Shown: positions 52,524-61,671, numbered from the stretch's first letter. The stretch is 64,000 nt of DNA from UBA668 sp041394605 (GCA_041394605.1 JAWKHX010000019.1:1-64000), one strand, 5' to 3'. Numbers and translations: made by a program. Notes: a model not told the origin generated them from the letters alone.

Positions 52524-53882
52524 GTGTCCGATCTGATCCTGCGCAACCCCGCCACCGAGGACGTCATCGCCGAACTGCCTCACGCCACGGTGGAGGACAT
52601 GGACCACGCCATCGAGCGTGCCGCCGCCGCCGGCGACGCCTGGCGCCGGGTCGCCCCGGCCGACCGTGCCCGCCTGCTGCGCCGCTTCGCCGACACCGTG
52701 GCCGCTCACGCCGACGAGTTGGCCGAGATCGAGACCCGCAACATGGGCATGCCCATCGGGTCGTCGCGCTGGTGCGCCAACGCCGTGGCCGACACCATCC
52801 ACTACTACGCCGGCGCGGTGGAGAAGCACACCGGCAGCACCATCCCAGTCGCCGGTGGCGTGGACATGACGTTCCACGAACCCCTTGGTGTCGTCGGCCT
52901 CATCACCCCGTGGAACTTCCCGATGCTGATCGCCTCGTGGAAGGTGGCACCGGCGCTGGCCGCCGGCAACACGGCCGTCCTCAAGCCGGCGGAGATCACC
53001 CCGCTCACCAGCATCCGGCTCGGCGAGTTGGCGCTGGAAGCGGGCATCCCCGAGGGAGTCCTGAACGTGGTGGTCGGGCCGGGCAGCACCGTCGGCTGGC
53101 GACTGGTGGAACACCCCACCGTCCGCAAGGTGGGCTTCACCGGCTCCACGGCCGTGGGCAAGCGGCTGATGCAGGGCTGCGCCGACCAGATCAAGCGGCT
53201 CACGCTGGAGCTCGGCGGCAAGAGCGCCAACATCGTGTTCGCCGACGCCGACCTGGCCAAGGCCGCCGCCGCCGCCCCGTCCGCGGTGTTCGACAACTCC
53301 GGCCAGGACTGCTGCAGCCGCAGCCGGGTGCTGGTGCAGCGCAGCGTGCTGGACGACTTCCTCGAGCAGTTCGTCGCCGCAGCCGCAGCGTGGAAGGTGG
53401 GCGACCCGATGGACCCCGCCACCGCGATGGGCCCACTGGTCACCGCCGACCATCTGGCCCGCGTCCGCAGCTACAGCCAGGACGTGCAGCCGGTCTTCAC
53501 CGGCCAGGTGCCCGACGGCCCCGGCTACTGGCACCCGGTGATGATCGCCGTCGCCGAGGACATGTCGCCGGTGGCCTGCCGGGAGGAGATCTTCGGTCCG
53601 GTGGCGATGGTGATCCCCTTCGACGACGAGGCCGATGCCATTCGCATCTGCAACGACAGCGAGTACGGCCTGTCCGGCTCGGTGTGGACCCGCGACGGCG
53701 CCCGTGCGCTGCGCGTGGTGCGGGCGATGGAGGCCGGCACCATCAGCGTCAACTCCAACTCGTCGGTCCGCTACGCCACCCCGTTCGGGGGCTTCAAGCA
53801 GAGCGGCCTCGGCCGCGAGCACAGCATGCACGTGCTGGACCACTACACCGAACTCAAGAACGTCTTCATCTCCACGGAGTGA
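52524..53882 (+). CDS. NAD(P)-dependent aldehyde dehydrogenase
   Basis: A 452-residue member of the aldehyde dehydrogenase family. The cofactor region PWNFPMLIASWKVAPALAAG and KPAEITPL, the catalytic Glu in TLELGGKSANIVF, the nucleophile in NSGQDCCSRSRVL, and the C-terminal PFGGFKQSGLGREH are intact. The GTG start is 70 bases from the divergent PuuD-like gene. Together they suggest gamma-glutamyl-aminobutyraldehyde or another amino-aldehyde as substrate, but this is inference. Confidence 0.9.
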   Translation: MSDLILRNPATEDVIAELPHATVEDMDHAIERAAAAGDAWRRVAPADRARLLRRFADTVAAHADELAEIETRNMGMPIGSSRWCANAVADTIHYYAGAVEKHTGSTIPVAGGVDMTFHEPLGVVGLITPWNFPMLIASWKVAPALAAGNTAVLKPAEITPLTSIRLGELALEAGIPEGVLNVVVGPGSTVGWRLVEHPTVRKVGFTGSTAVGKRLMQGCADQIKRLTLELGGKSANIVFADADLAKAAAAAPSAVFDNSGQDCCSRSRVLVQRSVLDDFLEQFVAAAAAWKVGDPMDPATAMGPLVTADHLARVRSYSQDVQPVFTGQVPDGPGYWHPVMIAVAEDMSPVACREEIFGPVAMVIPFDDEADAIRICNDSEYGLSGSVWTRDGARALRVVRAMEAGTISVNSNSSVRYATPFGGFKQSGLGREHSMHVLDHYTELKNVFISTE

Positions 53883-53886
53883 CCCG

Positions 53887-54561
53887 ATGCGCGCCCTGCT
53901 CCTCTGCAACTACTACGACGCCGACGCCGGGTTCGTAGGCGAACGGTTCCGCCAGCACGGCTACTCGTTCACCGAGTGCCACCGCGAGCGCCGCGCCACC
54001 TGGCCCAGCCTGGACGGGCACGATCTGGTGCTCAGCCTGGGCAGCGACTGGAGCGTCTACTGGCCGCACGTGGAGAGCGAGGTGTCGGAGGAAGCAGCCG
54101 TGATCCGCACCGCGCACGAGCAGGGCATCCCCGTGTTCGGCATCTGCTACGGCAACCAGATCATGGCCCACGCCCTCGGCGGCACGGTGGAGCGGGCCCG
54201 CGAACCGGAGATCGGCTGGTACGAGATCGTCACCGACATGCCCGAGGTCATCGTGCCCGGCCCGTGGTTCCAGTGGCACAGCGACGTCGTCACCGTGCCC
54301 GGTCATGCAGAGGAGTTGGCCCGCACGTCGGTCGGCCCGCAGGCCTGGCGGATCGGCACAAGTTTCTGCACCCAGTTCCACCCGGAGGTCACCGAGGCGA
54401 TGGTGCGCCGCTGGATCGAAGGCGGTGGCGCCGAGGAGGCCGCCAAGCACGGCCGGGACCCCGACCAGTTGCTGGCCGACACCCGCCGCAACGTCGCCGA
54501 GTCGCGGCCCAACGCCAACGCGATCGTGGACTGGTACGTGGAGAGCGTCGTTCGCGGGTAG
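53887..54561 (+). CDS. Class-I glutamine amidotransferase-like protein
   Basis: A 224-residue stand-alone GATase domain, closer to the GMP-synthase type than to PuuD. The oxyanion and nucleophile region is VFGICYGNQIMAHALGG, with FQWHSDVV and the catalytic His-Glu in TQFHPEVTE. It begins 5 bases after the aldehyde dehydrogenase, so it should be in the same transcript. It has no synthetase domain and may act as a hydrolase on a gamma-glutamyl compound. Confidence 0.85.
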   Translation: MRALLLCNYYDADAGFVGERFRQHGYSFTECHRERRATWPSLDGHDLVLSLGSDWSVYWPHVESEVSEEAAVIRTAHEQGIPVFGICYGNQIMAHALGGTVERAREPEIGWYEIVTDMPEVIVPGPWFQWHSDVVTVPGHAEELARTSVGPQAWRIGTSFCTQFHPEVTEAMVRRWIEGGGAEEAAKHGRDPDQLLADTRRNVAESRPNANAIVDWYVESVVRG

Positions 54562-54593
54562 CGCCGCCGCCTCGCTGGTCTACCGTGGCCGGT

Positions 54594-56092
54594 ATGAGCG
54601 ACTGCGTGCTGGCCATCGACCTGGGAACCGGTGGGCCGAAGGTCGCGCTGGTCGAGGCGACAGGTCACACGCTGGCCTGGCGCAGCCGCCCGGTCGCCAC
54701 CCACTTCGTGGACTCGGCCGAGGGCCGCGGCGCGGAGCAGGACCCGGAGGAGATGTGGGCGGCCATCGTCGCGGCCGCCCGGGAGGTGCTGGCCGCGGTG
54801 CAACCCGTGCCGCCGATCGTCGCCGTGGCGGTCACCAGCCAGTACATGAGCACCATCCCGGTGGCTGCCGACGGGCGGCCCACCGGCCCGTGCATCCTCT
54901 GGATGGACACCCGCGGCGCCGCGCACAACCTCACCCTGCTCACCGACGAGTCGTTCATGCTGTTCCTCGACCGGCACGGGATGATCCCGCTGCCGAGCGG
55001 CAACGACAACGTCGCCCATGCCCACGTGCTGCAGACCCACCATCCCGAGGCGTACGCCGCCGCGGTCGCGCTGGTGGAGCCGATGGACTACGTGGTCGCC
55101 CGACTCAGCGGCCGGGTGTGCGCCACCCAGAGCACCGTGTTCGGCCAACTCGTGTGCGACAACCGGCAGTGGGGCGCCACCAGCTACGACCCCGACCTGG
55201 TGGCGGCCACCGGGCTGGACCCCGCCAAGCTCGCCCCGCTGGTGCCGCTGCACGGCCAGGTGGGGGAGGTGCTGGCCGGCCCTGCCGCCGAGTTGGGCAT
55301 TCCGACCGGCACGCCGGTCGATGCCGGGCACCATCGACTCCATCACGTCGGCGGTCGGCGCCGGTGCGCTGGACCCGACGGCGGGGTCGGTCATCATTGG
55401 CACCACGTCGGTGATGGTCAGCCACATTCCCGACCACCGCGGCGACTCATCGCCGGCATCCTCTCCGTGCCCAGCCCGGTGGACGGGATGTACTACGTGA
55501 TGGCGGAGAACGGCGTCGGCGGCCGCTCGCTGGAGTTCGCGCAGCGCCTGTTCGGCGTGGCCTCCGCCGGACGAGGCCGTGGGGCTGGCGGGCGAGGGCC
55601 GCCGGCAGCGACGGTGGCGTGGGGTTCATGCCGTGGCTGCTCGGCTCCATCGCACCCAGCCCGAACGACGACGTGCGCGCCGCGTACGTGGGCCTGTCGT
55701 TGCACCACGACCGGCCGCACCTGCTGCGGGCGACGCTGGAGGGTGTGGCGCTGAACCTGGCCTGGCTGCTGCCCCACGTGGAGACGTTTGTCGGCACCGG
55801 CTTCCCGTTCATCCGCTTCGGCGGGGGAGGGGCCACCAGCCCGGTGTGGGGGCAGATCCTCGCCGACGCGCTGGACACCCCGGTGCACCGCCTGGCCGAG
55901 CCGCGGGCCACCAACGCCCGCGGCGCCGCCTTCCTCGCATTCGCCGACCTCGGCCGTCTGCGCCTCGCCGACGTCCCCTCGCTGCTGCGGGTGGAGCAGG
56001 TGCACCTCCCGGACCCGGCCACCCGCCCGGCGATGGAGCGGGCGCTGGCCCGCCTGACCGCCCTCCACCCCGCCCTCGCCCTCAACGCCTGA
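54594..56092 (+). CDS. FGGY-family carbohydrate kinase (frameshifts)
   Basis: A sugar or polyol kinase of about 500 residues. The ATP phosphate-1 motif LAIDLGTGGPKVALVE opens it; VAVTSQYMSTIPV, LWMDTRGAAHN and the C-terminal half with LLRATLEGVALNLAWLL and RFGGGGATSPVWGQILADAL are typical. Three frame changes (near 55325, 55440 and 55570-55620) break it, the first at a G-run. Glycerol, xylulose or a related compound could be the substrate; the sequence does not decide. Confidence 0.82.
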
Positions 56093-56107
56093 AGGAGCCT
56101 TCCAACC

Positions 56108-57475
56108 ATGGGCCTCTACCCGTATGCCGACAAGTACCCCGTGGTGCGCGCCTTCCCGGAGGACGGCCGCCCCCGCCAGGACATCCTCCGCGAGATCGTG
56201 GAGATGGCCGAGACGGAGGACTCGCCGTACCACGAGGGCAAGATCAGCGGGTCGATCTACTCCGGCGACGAGGAGCACTACGAGTTCCTCAACGAGGTGT
56301 TCGGCCACTACAGCCACGCCAACGTGCTGCAGCGCGACATGTACCCCAGCGCCACCCGTTTCGAGGGCGAGATCATCGCCATGACTGCGGACATGCTGCA
56401 TGCGCCGGAGCCGGTGGGCGTGCTCACCAGCGGTGGCACGGAGAGCCTGATGAACCCGCTGCTGGTGGCGCGGGAGCGGGGGCGCGAGCGGGGCATCACC
56501 CGGCCCAACGTGGTGATGCCGGTGACGGCCCACCCGGCGCTGCTGAAGGGCGCTCACTACTTCGGCATCGAGGTGCGCCACGCGGCCGTCACCGACCGGT
56601 TCGTCGCGGACATGGCATCCGTGCGGTCGCTGGTGGACGGCGACACCGTGTCGCTGGTCGGCTCCGCCGGCACCTACCCGCACGGCTTGGTGGACCCGAT
56701 CGCCGAACTGTCCGACCTGGCCGTGGAGCGGGACACCCTGCTGCACGTGGACGGCTGCCTCGGCGGGTTCATCCTCGCCTGGGGCGAGGACCTCGGGTAC
56801 CCGGTGCCCGTGTTCGACTTCCGCCTGCCGGGCGTCACGTCGATCAGCGCCGACACGCACAAGTACGGCTTCGGGCTGAAGGGGTCGTCGGTGCTGCTGT
56901 ACCGCACGGCCGAACTGCGCCGCCACCAGTACTTCATCGTGCCGGACTGGCCGGGCGGGCTGTACACGTCGCCGGGCATGAGCGGGTCGCGCAGCGGCGG
57001 GATCATCGCCGCCGCCTGGGCCGCGATGGTGTCGCTCGGCCGTTCCGGCTACCGGGCGATCGCCGCCGACATCTTCGCCACCGCGGCGGCCGTCCGCCGG
57101 GCGATCGAGGCGGTCCCCGAGTTGCGGGTGCTCGGTGACCCCTTCTTCAACGTCGCCTTCACCACCACACCGGACAGTGGGCTGGACATCTTCCTGGTCA
57201 ACGACTTCCTCGCCTCGCGCCGCTGGCGGATGAACGGCCTGCAGCGGCCCGCCGCCCTGCACTTCTGCATCACCCGCCCGAACACCCAGCCGGGCGTGGT
57301 GGACCGCTTCGCCGCCGACCTGCTGGAGGCGGTGGCCTACGCCCGCGAGAAGGCCGGCACCCCGGCCCGCTCCGGCGCCTTCTACGCCGGTGGCGTGACG
57401 AGCGAGCAGATCACCAGCGGGATGGAGTGGTGGCTGGATGCCACCCAGGCCGTCCCCGCCGCCCCAGCACCCTGA
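56108..57475 (+). CDS. PLP-dependent lyase/decarboxylase (group II, S1P-lyase-like)
   Basis: A 455-residue fold-type I PLP enzyme. The cofactor lysine is in SADTHKYGFGLKGSSVLLYR (about residue 260), preceded by LLHVDGCLGGFILAW, and TSGGTESLMNPLLVARERG binds the cofactor phosphate. The family includes sphingosine-1-phosphate lyase and amino-acid decarboxylases; the N-terminal EGKISGSIYSGDEEHYEFLN is lyase-like. It follows the FGGY kinase by 15 bases with GAAGGAG upstream. Substrate unknown; a kinase plus lyase pair could act in sequence. Confidence 0.85.
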   Translation: MGLYPYADKYPVVRAFPEDGRPRQDILREIVEMAETEDSPYHEGKISGSIYSGDEEHYEFLNEVFGHYSHANVLQRDMYPSATRFEGEIIAMTADMLHAPEPVGVLTSGGTESLMNPLLVARERGRERGITRPNVVMPVTAHPALLKGAHYFGIEVRHAAVTDRFVADMASVRSLVDGDTVSLVGSAGTYPHGLVDPIAELSDLAVERDTLLHVDGCLGGFILAWGEDLGYPVPVFDFRLPGVTSISADTHKYGFGLKGSSVLLYRTAELRRHQYFIVPDWPGGLYTSPGMSGSRSGGIIAAAWAAMVSLGRSGYRAIAADIFATAAAVRRAIEAVPELRVLGDPFFNVAFTTTPDSGLDIFLVNDFLASRRWRMNGLQRPAALHFCITRPNTQPGVVDRFAADLLEAVAYAREKAGTPARSGAFYAGGVTSEQITSGMEWWLDATQAVPAAPAP

Positions 57476-57556
57476 CGCCCGCCGCCTGGCCGGCCGCCCT
57501 GCACGATGCCCGGGCCCGTCGGTCGGGCGAGTTCGCCGGGGGTGTCGCGGCCCACG

Positions 57557-57669
57557 GTTTCACTTCTTTCCGATTTCGATTCGGGTGGGAGGCGGAGGGA
57601 TGCCTGTGGCCTGCGCGGTCCGGCGAACACTGTCCCCTCGGCGTGTGCGGATTCGGAAAGAAGTGAAAC
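57557..57669. repeat. 17-bp perfect inverted repeat (79-base spacer)
   Basis: GTTTCACTTCTTTCCGA (57557-57573) is repeated in exact reverse complement at 57653-57669. The left arm runs into CGATTTCGATTCG, the reverse of the core of the repeats at 50382 and 50482. The arms could form a cruciform, mark the ends of a small element or act as paired binding sites. Confidence 0.65.
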
Positions 57670-57849
57670 AGAGAAGTGGGTGAGGTGCCCGGAACCTGCC
57701 CGTCAATGCCGTCCCGGCCTCCAGCAGGATGCCGAGCACGGCCCGGCGCAGCGGGAAGCCGGCGATCGGCTCCAGTTCACCTTCCATCACCCCACTGATG
57801 CGCACCGAGGACCGGCCGTTCGGCAGAACCGGCGCCGGGAACGCACCAT

Positions 57850-57877
57850 TTGTGATGCCATTCACGCGGCGTAGTAG
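57850..57877 (+). promoter_or_regulatory. Promoter candidate for the nuo operon
   Basis: TTGTGA (57850-57855) and TAGTAG (57872-57877) are 16 bases apart. The nuoA ATG is only 12 bases beyond, so a transcript from here would be almost leaderless. Confidence 0.35.
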
Positions 57878-57888
57878 CGTCGCCCCCG

Positions 57889-58254
57889 ATGTCCGATTTC
57901 CTGCGCGACTACCTCACGGTCGTCTGGTTCGCCGCGATCGCCTTGGTGCTGGCCAGCTTGCTGCTGGGCATCTCGGCGATCCTCCGGCCGAACAAGCCGT
58001 CCGCTCAGAAGCTCATGGCCTACGAGAGCGGTGTGAACCCGGTGGGCGACGGTTGGTCGCAGAGCCAGGTGCGCTACTACATCTTCGCCCTGCTCTTCGT
58101 GGTGTTCGACGTCGAAGCGGTGTTCATCTTCCCGTGGGCCACCCGCCTCGAGGAGTACGCCGGCTTCGGTCTCGTCGAGATGGGCATCTTCGTCTTCGTC
58201 CTGCTCCTTGGCCTCGTGTACGCGTGGCGCAAGGGCGTTCTGCGCTGGGTGTAA
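57889..58254 (+). CDS. nuoA: NADH-quinone oxidoreductase subunit A
   Basis: A membrane subunit of complex I with three helices, 121 residues. LRDYLTVVWFAAIALVLASL, the conserved loop KLMAYESGVNPVGDGWSQSQ and RYYIFALLFVVFDVEAVFIF with its acidic pair are diagnostic. It is the first gene of a nuo operon that continues beyond the window. Confidence 0.95.
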   Translation: MSDFLRDYLTVVWFAAIALVLASLLLGISAILRPNKPSAQKLMAYESGVNPVGDGWSQSQVRYYIFALLFVVFDVEAVFIFPWATRLEEYAGFGLVEMGIFVFVLLLGLVYAWRKGVLRWV

Positions 58255-58258
58255 CCAC

Positions 58259-58795
58259 ATGGGTCTCGTCGACAAGGGGCGCCTGCCCAAGCCACTCACG
58301 TCCCTGTTCAACATGGGTCGGTCCTACAGCATGTGGGTGTACCAGTGGGGTCTGGCCTGCTGCGCCATCGAGATGGGTGCCGCGTTCGGCTCGCCCCGCT
58401 ACGACGTGATGCGCCTCGGCGTCATCCCGCTGCCTGCCAGCCCCCGCCAGGCCGACTTGGTGGTCATCTCCGGCACCGTCACGGACAAGATGGCCCCGGC
58501 CATCAAGCGCCTGTACGAGCAGATGCCCGAGCCGAAGTACGTCATCAGCATGGGCTCCTGCGCCAACTGCGGCGGCCCGTACTGGGACAGCTACAGCGTC
58601 ACCAAGGGTGTGGACCAGATCATCCCGGTGGACGTCTACGTGCCCGGCTGCCCGCCCCGGCCCGAGGCCCTGCTGGAAGGCGTGGTCCTCCTGCAGCAGC
58701 GCATCAAGTACGAGGACATGGGCGCCCGCTGGCGCGGCGAGGGCTACAAGCCGATCGTCGTCGCCGAGCCCGCCCCGGCAGGAGGCCTGGCGTGA
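58259..58795 (+). CDS. nuoB: NADH-quinone oxidoreductase subunit B
   Basis: It holds the last iron-sulfur cluster (N2) before quinone. The four ligands are in GLACCAIEMG (adjacent Cys pair), SMGSCANCGG and VPGCPPRPEAL. The 178 residues include RYDVMRLGVIPLPASPRQAD. ATG 58259 is 4 bases after the nuoA stop; the 3' end overlaps the nuoC GTG by 4 bases. Confidence 0.96.
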   Translation: MGLVDKGRLPKPLTSLFNMGRSYSMWVYQWGLACCAIEMGAAFGSPRYDVMRLGVIPLPASPRQADLVVISGTVTDKMAPAIKRLYEQMPEPKYVISMGSCANCGGPYWDSYSVTKGVDQIIPVDVYVPGCPPRPEALLEGVVLLQQRIKYEDMGARWRGEGYKPIVVAEPAPAGGLA

Positions 58796-59433
58796 GCGAC
58801 GAAACCCTGGCCCTCCCGGGCGACGCCCTCCGCGAAGGTGTGGTGGATGCCCTGCGCAGTGCCCTCGGCGCCGACCTGCTGGACAGCCTGGTCAAGCCGA
58901 ACGACGACGTGTGGGTTCGGGTGGCCACCAGCGCCTGGCGGAAGGCCGGCGAGGTGCTGCGCGACACCGTCGGCTGCGACTACTTCGGCTTCCTCTCGGC
59001 CATCGACTGGATGCCCAGCCCGTACGGCAAGAGCGAGGACGACCCCACCGAGCCGGCCCCCGAGGTGGACCTCACCATCCGCCAGGGCTACTGCGGCGGC
59101 GATACCCGCATGCAGGTGTTCGCCCGGGTCACCAACACCACCAAGCACTTCGGCGTCACCATCAAGGCCGACGTGCCTGACGATCACCCCGTGGTGGCCA
59201 GCTGGATCCCGGTGTACGCCGGCGCCAACTGGCACGAGCGGGAGGCGCACGAGATGTTCGGGCTGGGCTTCGAGGGCCACCCTGACCTGCGCCACATGTA
59301 CCTGCCGACCGACTTCGAGGGGCACCCGTTGCGCAAGGACTTCCCGCTGCTGGCCCGCATGGTGAAGCCGTGGCCCGGCATCGCCGACGTGGAGCCCCTG
59401 CCCGGCGGCGACGACGAGGAGGGCGAAGCATGA
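58792..59433 (+). CDS. nuoC: NADH-quinone oxidoreductase subunit C
   Basis: A 30-kDa-type subunit of the connecting arm, 213 residues, separate from nuoD. The family signature lies in ANWHEREAHEMFGLGFEGHP, followed by LRHMYLPTDFEGHPLRKDFP. The start is GTG overlapping nuoB. The last residues (GGDDEEGEA) come from a sequence that is repeated just before nuoD. Confidence 0.95.
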   Translation: MSDETLALPGDALREGVVDALRSALGADLLDSLVKPNDDVWVRVATSAWRKAGEVLRDTVGCDYFGFLSAIDWMPSPYGKSEDDPTEPAPEVDLTIRQGYCGGDTRMQVFARVTNTTKHFGVTIKADVPDDHPVVASWIPVYAGANWHEREAHEMFGLGFEGHPDLRHMYLPTDFEGHPLRKDFPLLARMVKPWPGIADVEPLPGGDDEEGEA

Positions 59434-59465
59434 GCCCGACCATCGAGACGGAGGGCGAAGCATGA
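59418..59465 (+). repeat. Direct repeat around nuoC stop and nuoD start
   Basis: GGAGGGCGAAGCATGA occurs at 59418-59433 and again at 59450-59465. Each copy contains a ribosome-site-like GGAGGG and an ATG. The first ATG (59430) opens an 11-codon frame (MSPTIETEGEA) that ends by overlapping the real nuoD start. Confidence 0.8.
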
Positions 59466-60634
59466 CCGATCTCGCCGACCGCCAGAAGCTCAGCTACATC
59501 GCCGCCCAGGCCGCCGACGCCCGGTTGAACGTGGAGCTGGAGACCGAGGGCATGACCCTCAACATCGGCCCGCAGCACCCGGCCACGCACGGCACCCTGC
59601 GCATCATCGTCCGCCTGGACGGCGAGCAGGTGGTGTGGGCGGAGCCCTCCGCCGGCTACATGCACCGCGGCTACGAGAAGCTCACCGAGGTCCGCACCTT
59701 CCCGCAGGTGACGGCCCTGATCAACCGGATCGACTGGCTGGGCAGCTTCGCCAACGAGGTGCCGTTCATCCTCGCCGCCGAGAAGCTGATGGAGATCGAG
59801 GCCCCGCCTCGCGCCCAGTACATCCGCACGATCCTGTTCGAGCTCAGCCGCATCGCCAACGTGTCGCTGTTCCTCGGCGACCTCGGCGTGCAGCTCGGCG
59901 CGGTCACCCCGGTGTTCTTCGCCTTCCGCGACCGCGAGTACGTGCTGAACCTCATCGAGGCCGCCACCGGCGGTCGCTTCCACCCCAACTTCGACCGCAT
60001 CGGCGGCCTGAAGGACGACCTGCCCGCCGGCTGGCTGGCCGAGACCAAGCAGGTCATGAAGCGCCTCCGCGGCTTCTGCGACGAGATCGAAGACCTCCTG
60101 TTCGGCAACGAGATCTTCCAGAGCCGCCTGCGTGGCATCGGCGTCATCCCCGCCGATGTGGCCAAGCAGTACGGCCTGTCCGGCGCCAACCTGCGGGCCA
60201 GCGGTGTGGACTGGGATCTCCGCCGCGACCAGAGCCTGCCGATGGCCTGGGACAAGGCCGACTGGAAGGTCATCACCCACCCCGACGGCGACAGCTTCGC
60301 CCGCTGCTGGGTGCGGCTGCAGGAAGTCCGTGAGAGCACCAAGATCGTCGACCAGTTGTGCGACAGCCTGCCGTCGGGCCCGATCATGGCCAAGGTGCCG
60401 CGCATCATCAAGGTGCCCGAGGGCGAGGCCTGGGTCAGCACGGAGAACCCGCTCGGCGAGATGGGCTACTACGTGGTCAGCAAGGGCGACCTCGGCCCGT
60501 TCCGGGTGAAGATCCGCTCGGCCAGCTTCAACAACATCTCCATCGTGCCGTGGGTGCTGCGTGGCGTGTACGTCCCCGACGTCATCTCCATCCTCGCCTC
60601 GCTGTACTTCATCCTCGGAGACATCGACCGATGA
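59462..60634 (+). CDS. nuoD: NADH-quinone oxidoreductase subunit D
   Basis: The 49-kDa-type subunit that forms the quinone pocket with NuoB, 390 residues. LNIGPQHPATHGTLRIIVRL contains the His that contacts quinone; YMHRGYEKLTEVRTFPQVTA and the C-terminal LASLYFILGDIDR are conserved. In most operons nuoE, nuoF and nuoG come next; here the stop overlaps nuoH directly. Confidence 0.96.
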   Translation: MTDLADRQKLSYIAAQAADARLNVELETEGMTLNIGPQHPATHGTLRIIVRLDGEQVVWAEPSAGYMHRGYEKLTEVRTFPQVTALINRIDWLGSFANEVPFILAAEKLMEIEAPPRAQYIRTILFELSRIANVSLFLGDLGVQLGAVTPVFFAFRDREYVLNLIEAATGGRFHPNFDRIGGLKDDLPAGWLAETKQVMKRLRGFCDEIEDLLFGNEIFQSRLRGIGVIPADVAKQYGLSGANLRASGVDWDLRRDQSLPMAWDKADWKVITHPDGDSFARCWVRLQEVRESTKIVDQLCDSLPSGPIMAKVPRIIKVPEGEAWVSTENPLGEMGYYVVSKGDLGPFRVKIRSASFNNISIVPWVLRGVYVPDVISILASLYFILGDIDR

Positions 60635-61671
60635 TCGCTCTCGCCTACTGGGTCCAATCGCTCCTGCGGGTCCTCGGTGGCACGGTCGCCGTCCTGCTGC
60701 CCGCAGGCACGATCGTGTACCTGTTCCTGTTCAAGATGATGAGCTTCATGCAGAGCCGCCTCGGCCCGATGGAAGCCGGCCCCTACGGTTCGCTGCAGCT
60801 GTTCGCCGAGGTCGGCAAGTGGCTGCAGAAGGAGGACATCGCGCCGGAGCGGGCGGACAAGCGGATCTTCCGCATCGCCCCGTTGCTGGTGCTGGTCAGC
60901 ACGTTCCTGCTGGTGGCCGTGGTGCCGTTCGGGCCGGACGCCTACTTCACCAACTTCGACGCCGGCGTGTTCTACATGCTGGCCGTCAGCTCGGTCAGCA
61001 CGCTCGGCATCCTCATCGCCGGCTGGTCCAGCGCCAACAAGTACTCCCTGCTCGGCGGTCTGCGTGCCGCCGGCCAGCTGATCGCCTACGAACTGCCGAT
61101 GGTGCTCAGCGTGCTCGGCGTGGTCATCCAGGCCGGCACCATGAACCTGCAGAGCATCGTGGTGCAGCAGAACGCCGGGTCGATCTTCGGCTGGGACGGC
61201 ATCGGCAACCCGTTCATCCTCACCCAGTTCGTCGGCTTCCTGATCTTCATGATCTCGGTCCAGGCTGAGCTCACCCAGACCCCGTTCGACATGCCGATCG
61301 CCGAGTCCGAGCTGGTGTCCGGCTACATGACCGAGTACTCCGGCTTCCGGTTCCTGATCTTCTTCATCGCCGAGTTCGCCACCGCCGGCGTGTTCAGCCT
61401 GATCGCCAGCGTGCTGTTCCTCGGCGGCTGGGGCGTGCCCTTCAGCTGGTTCGGCTGGGACGGCGCCGGCGACGTGGACAACTTCATGAACGTCGGCGGC
61501 CCGCTCATCATGGTCACCAAGATGGTGGTGCTCAGCGGCATCATCATGTGGGTCCGCTTCAGCTACCCCCGTATGCGTGAGGACCAGCTGCAGCGCTTCG
61601 CCTGGAAGGTGCTCGTGCCGATCAGCCTGCTCAACATCATGGCCACGGCCATCTTGAAGGTGGTCTTCTGA
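60631..61671 (+). CDS. nuoH: NADH-quinone oxidoreductase subunit H
   Basis: A membrane subunit with eight or nine helices at the quinone entrance, 346 residues. SRLGPMEAGPYGSLQLFAEV, GLRAAGQLIAYELPMVLSVL and QTPFDMPIAESELVSGYMTE (acidic loop facing the quinone site) are diagnostic. The ATG overlaps the nuoD stop. Confidence 0.96.
   Translation: MIALAYWVQSLLRVLGGTVAVLLPAGTIVYLFLFKMMSFMQSRLGPMEAGPYGSLQLFAEVGKWLQKEDIAPERADKRIFRIAPLLVLVSTFLLVAVVPFGPDAYFTNFDAGVFYMLAVSSVSTLGILIAGWSSANKYSLLGGLRAAGQLIAYELPMVLSVLGVVIQAGTMNLQSIVVQQNAGSIFGWDGIGNPFILTQFVGFLIFMISVQAELTQTPFDMPIAESELVSGYMTEYSGFRFLIFFIAEFATAGVFSLIASVLFLGGWGVPFSWFGWDGAGDVDNFMNVGGPLIMVTKMVVLSGIIMWVRFSYPRMREDQLQRFAWKVLVPISLLNIMATAILKVVF

Larger units (their letters stand above)
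57476..57888. other. Intergenic region before nuoA, inverted repeat, no gene assigned
   Basis: It contains the 17-bp inverted repeat described separately and a promoter candidate near its end. A minus-strand open frame (57560-57865) reads GELEPIAGFPLRRAVLGILL, which looks protein-like in part but crosses the repeat and matches no family that I recognise; I did not call it. Confidence 0.5.

Noticed and set aside
57560..57865. Minus-strand frame of 101 codons before nuoA
   Set aside because: Part looks protein-like, but it runs through the inverted repeat and resembles no family I recognise.
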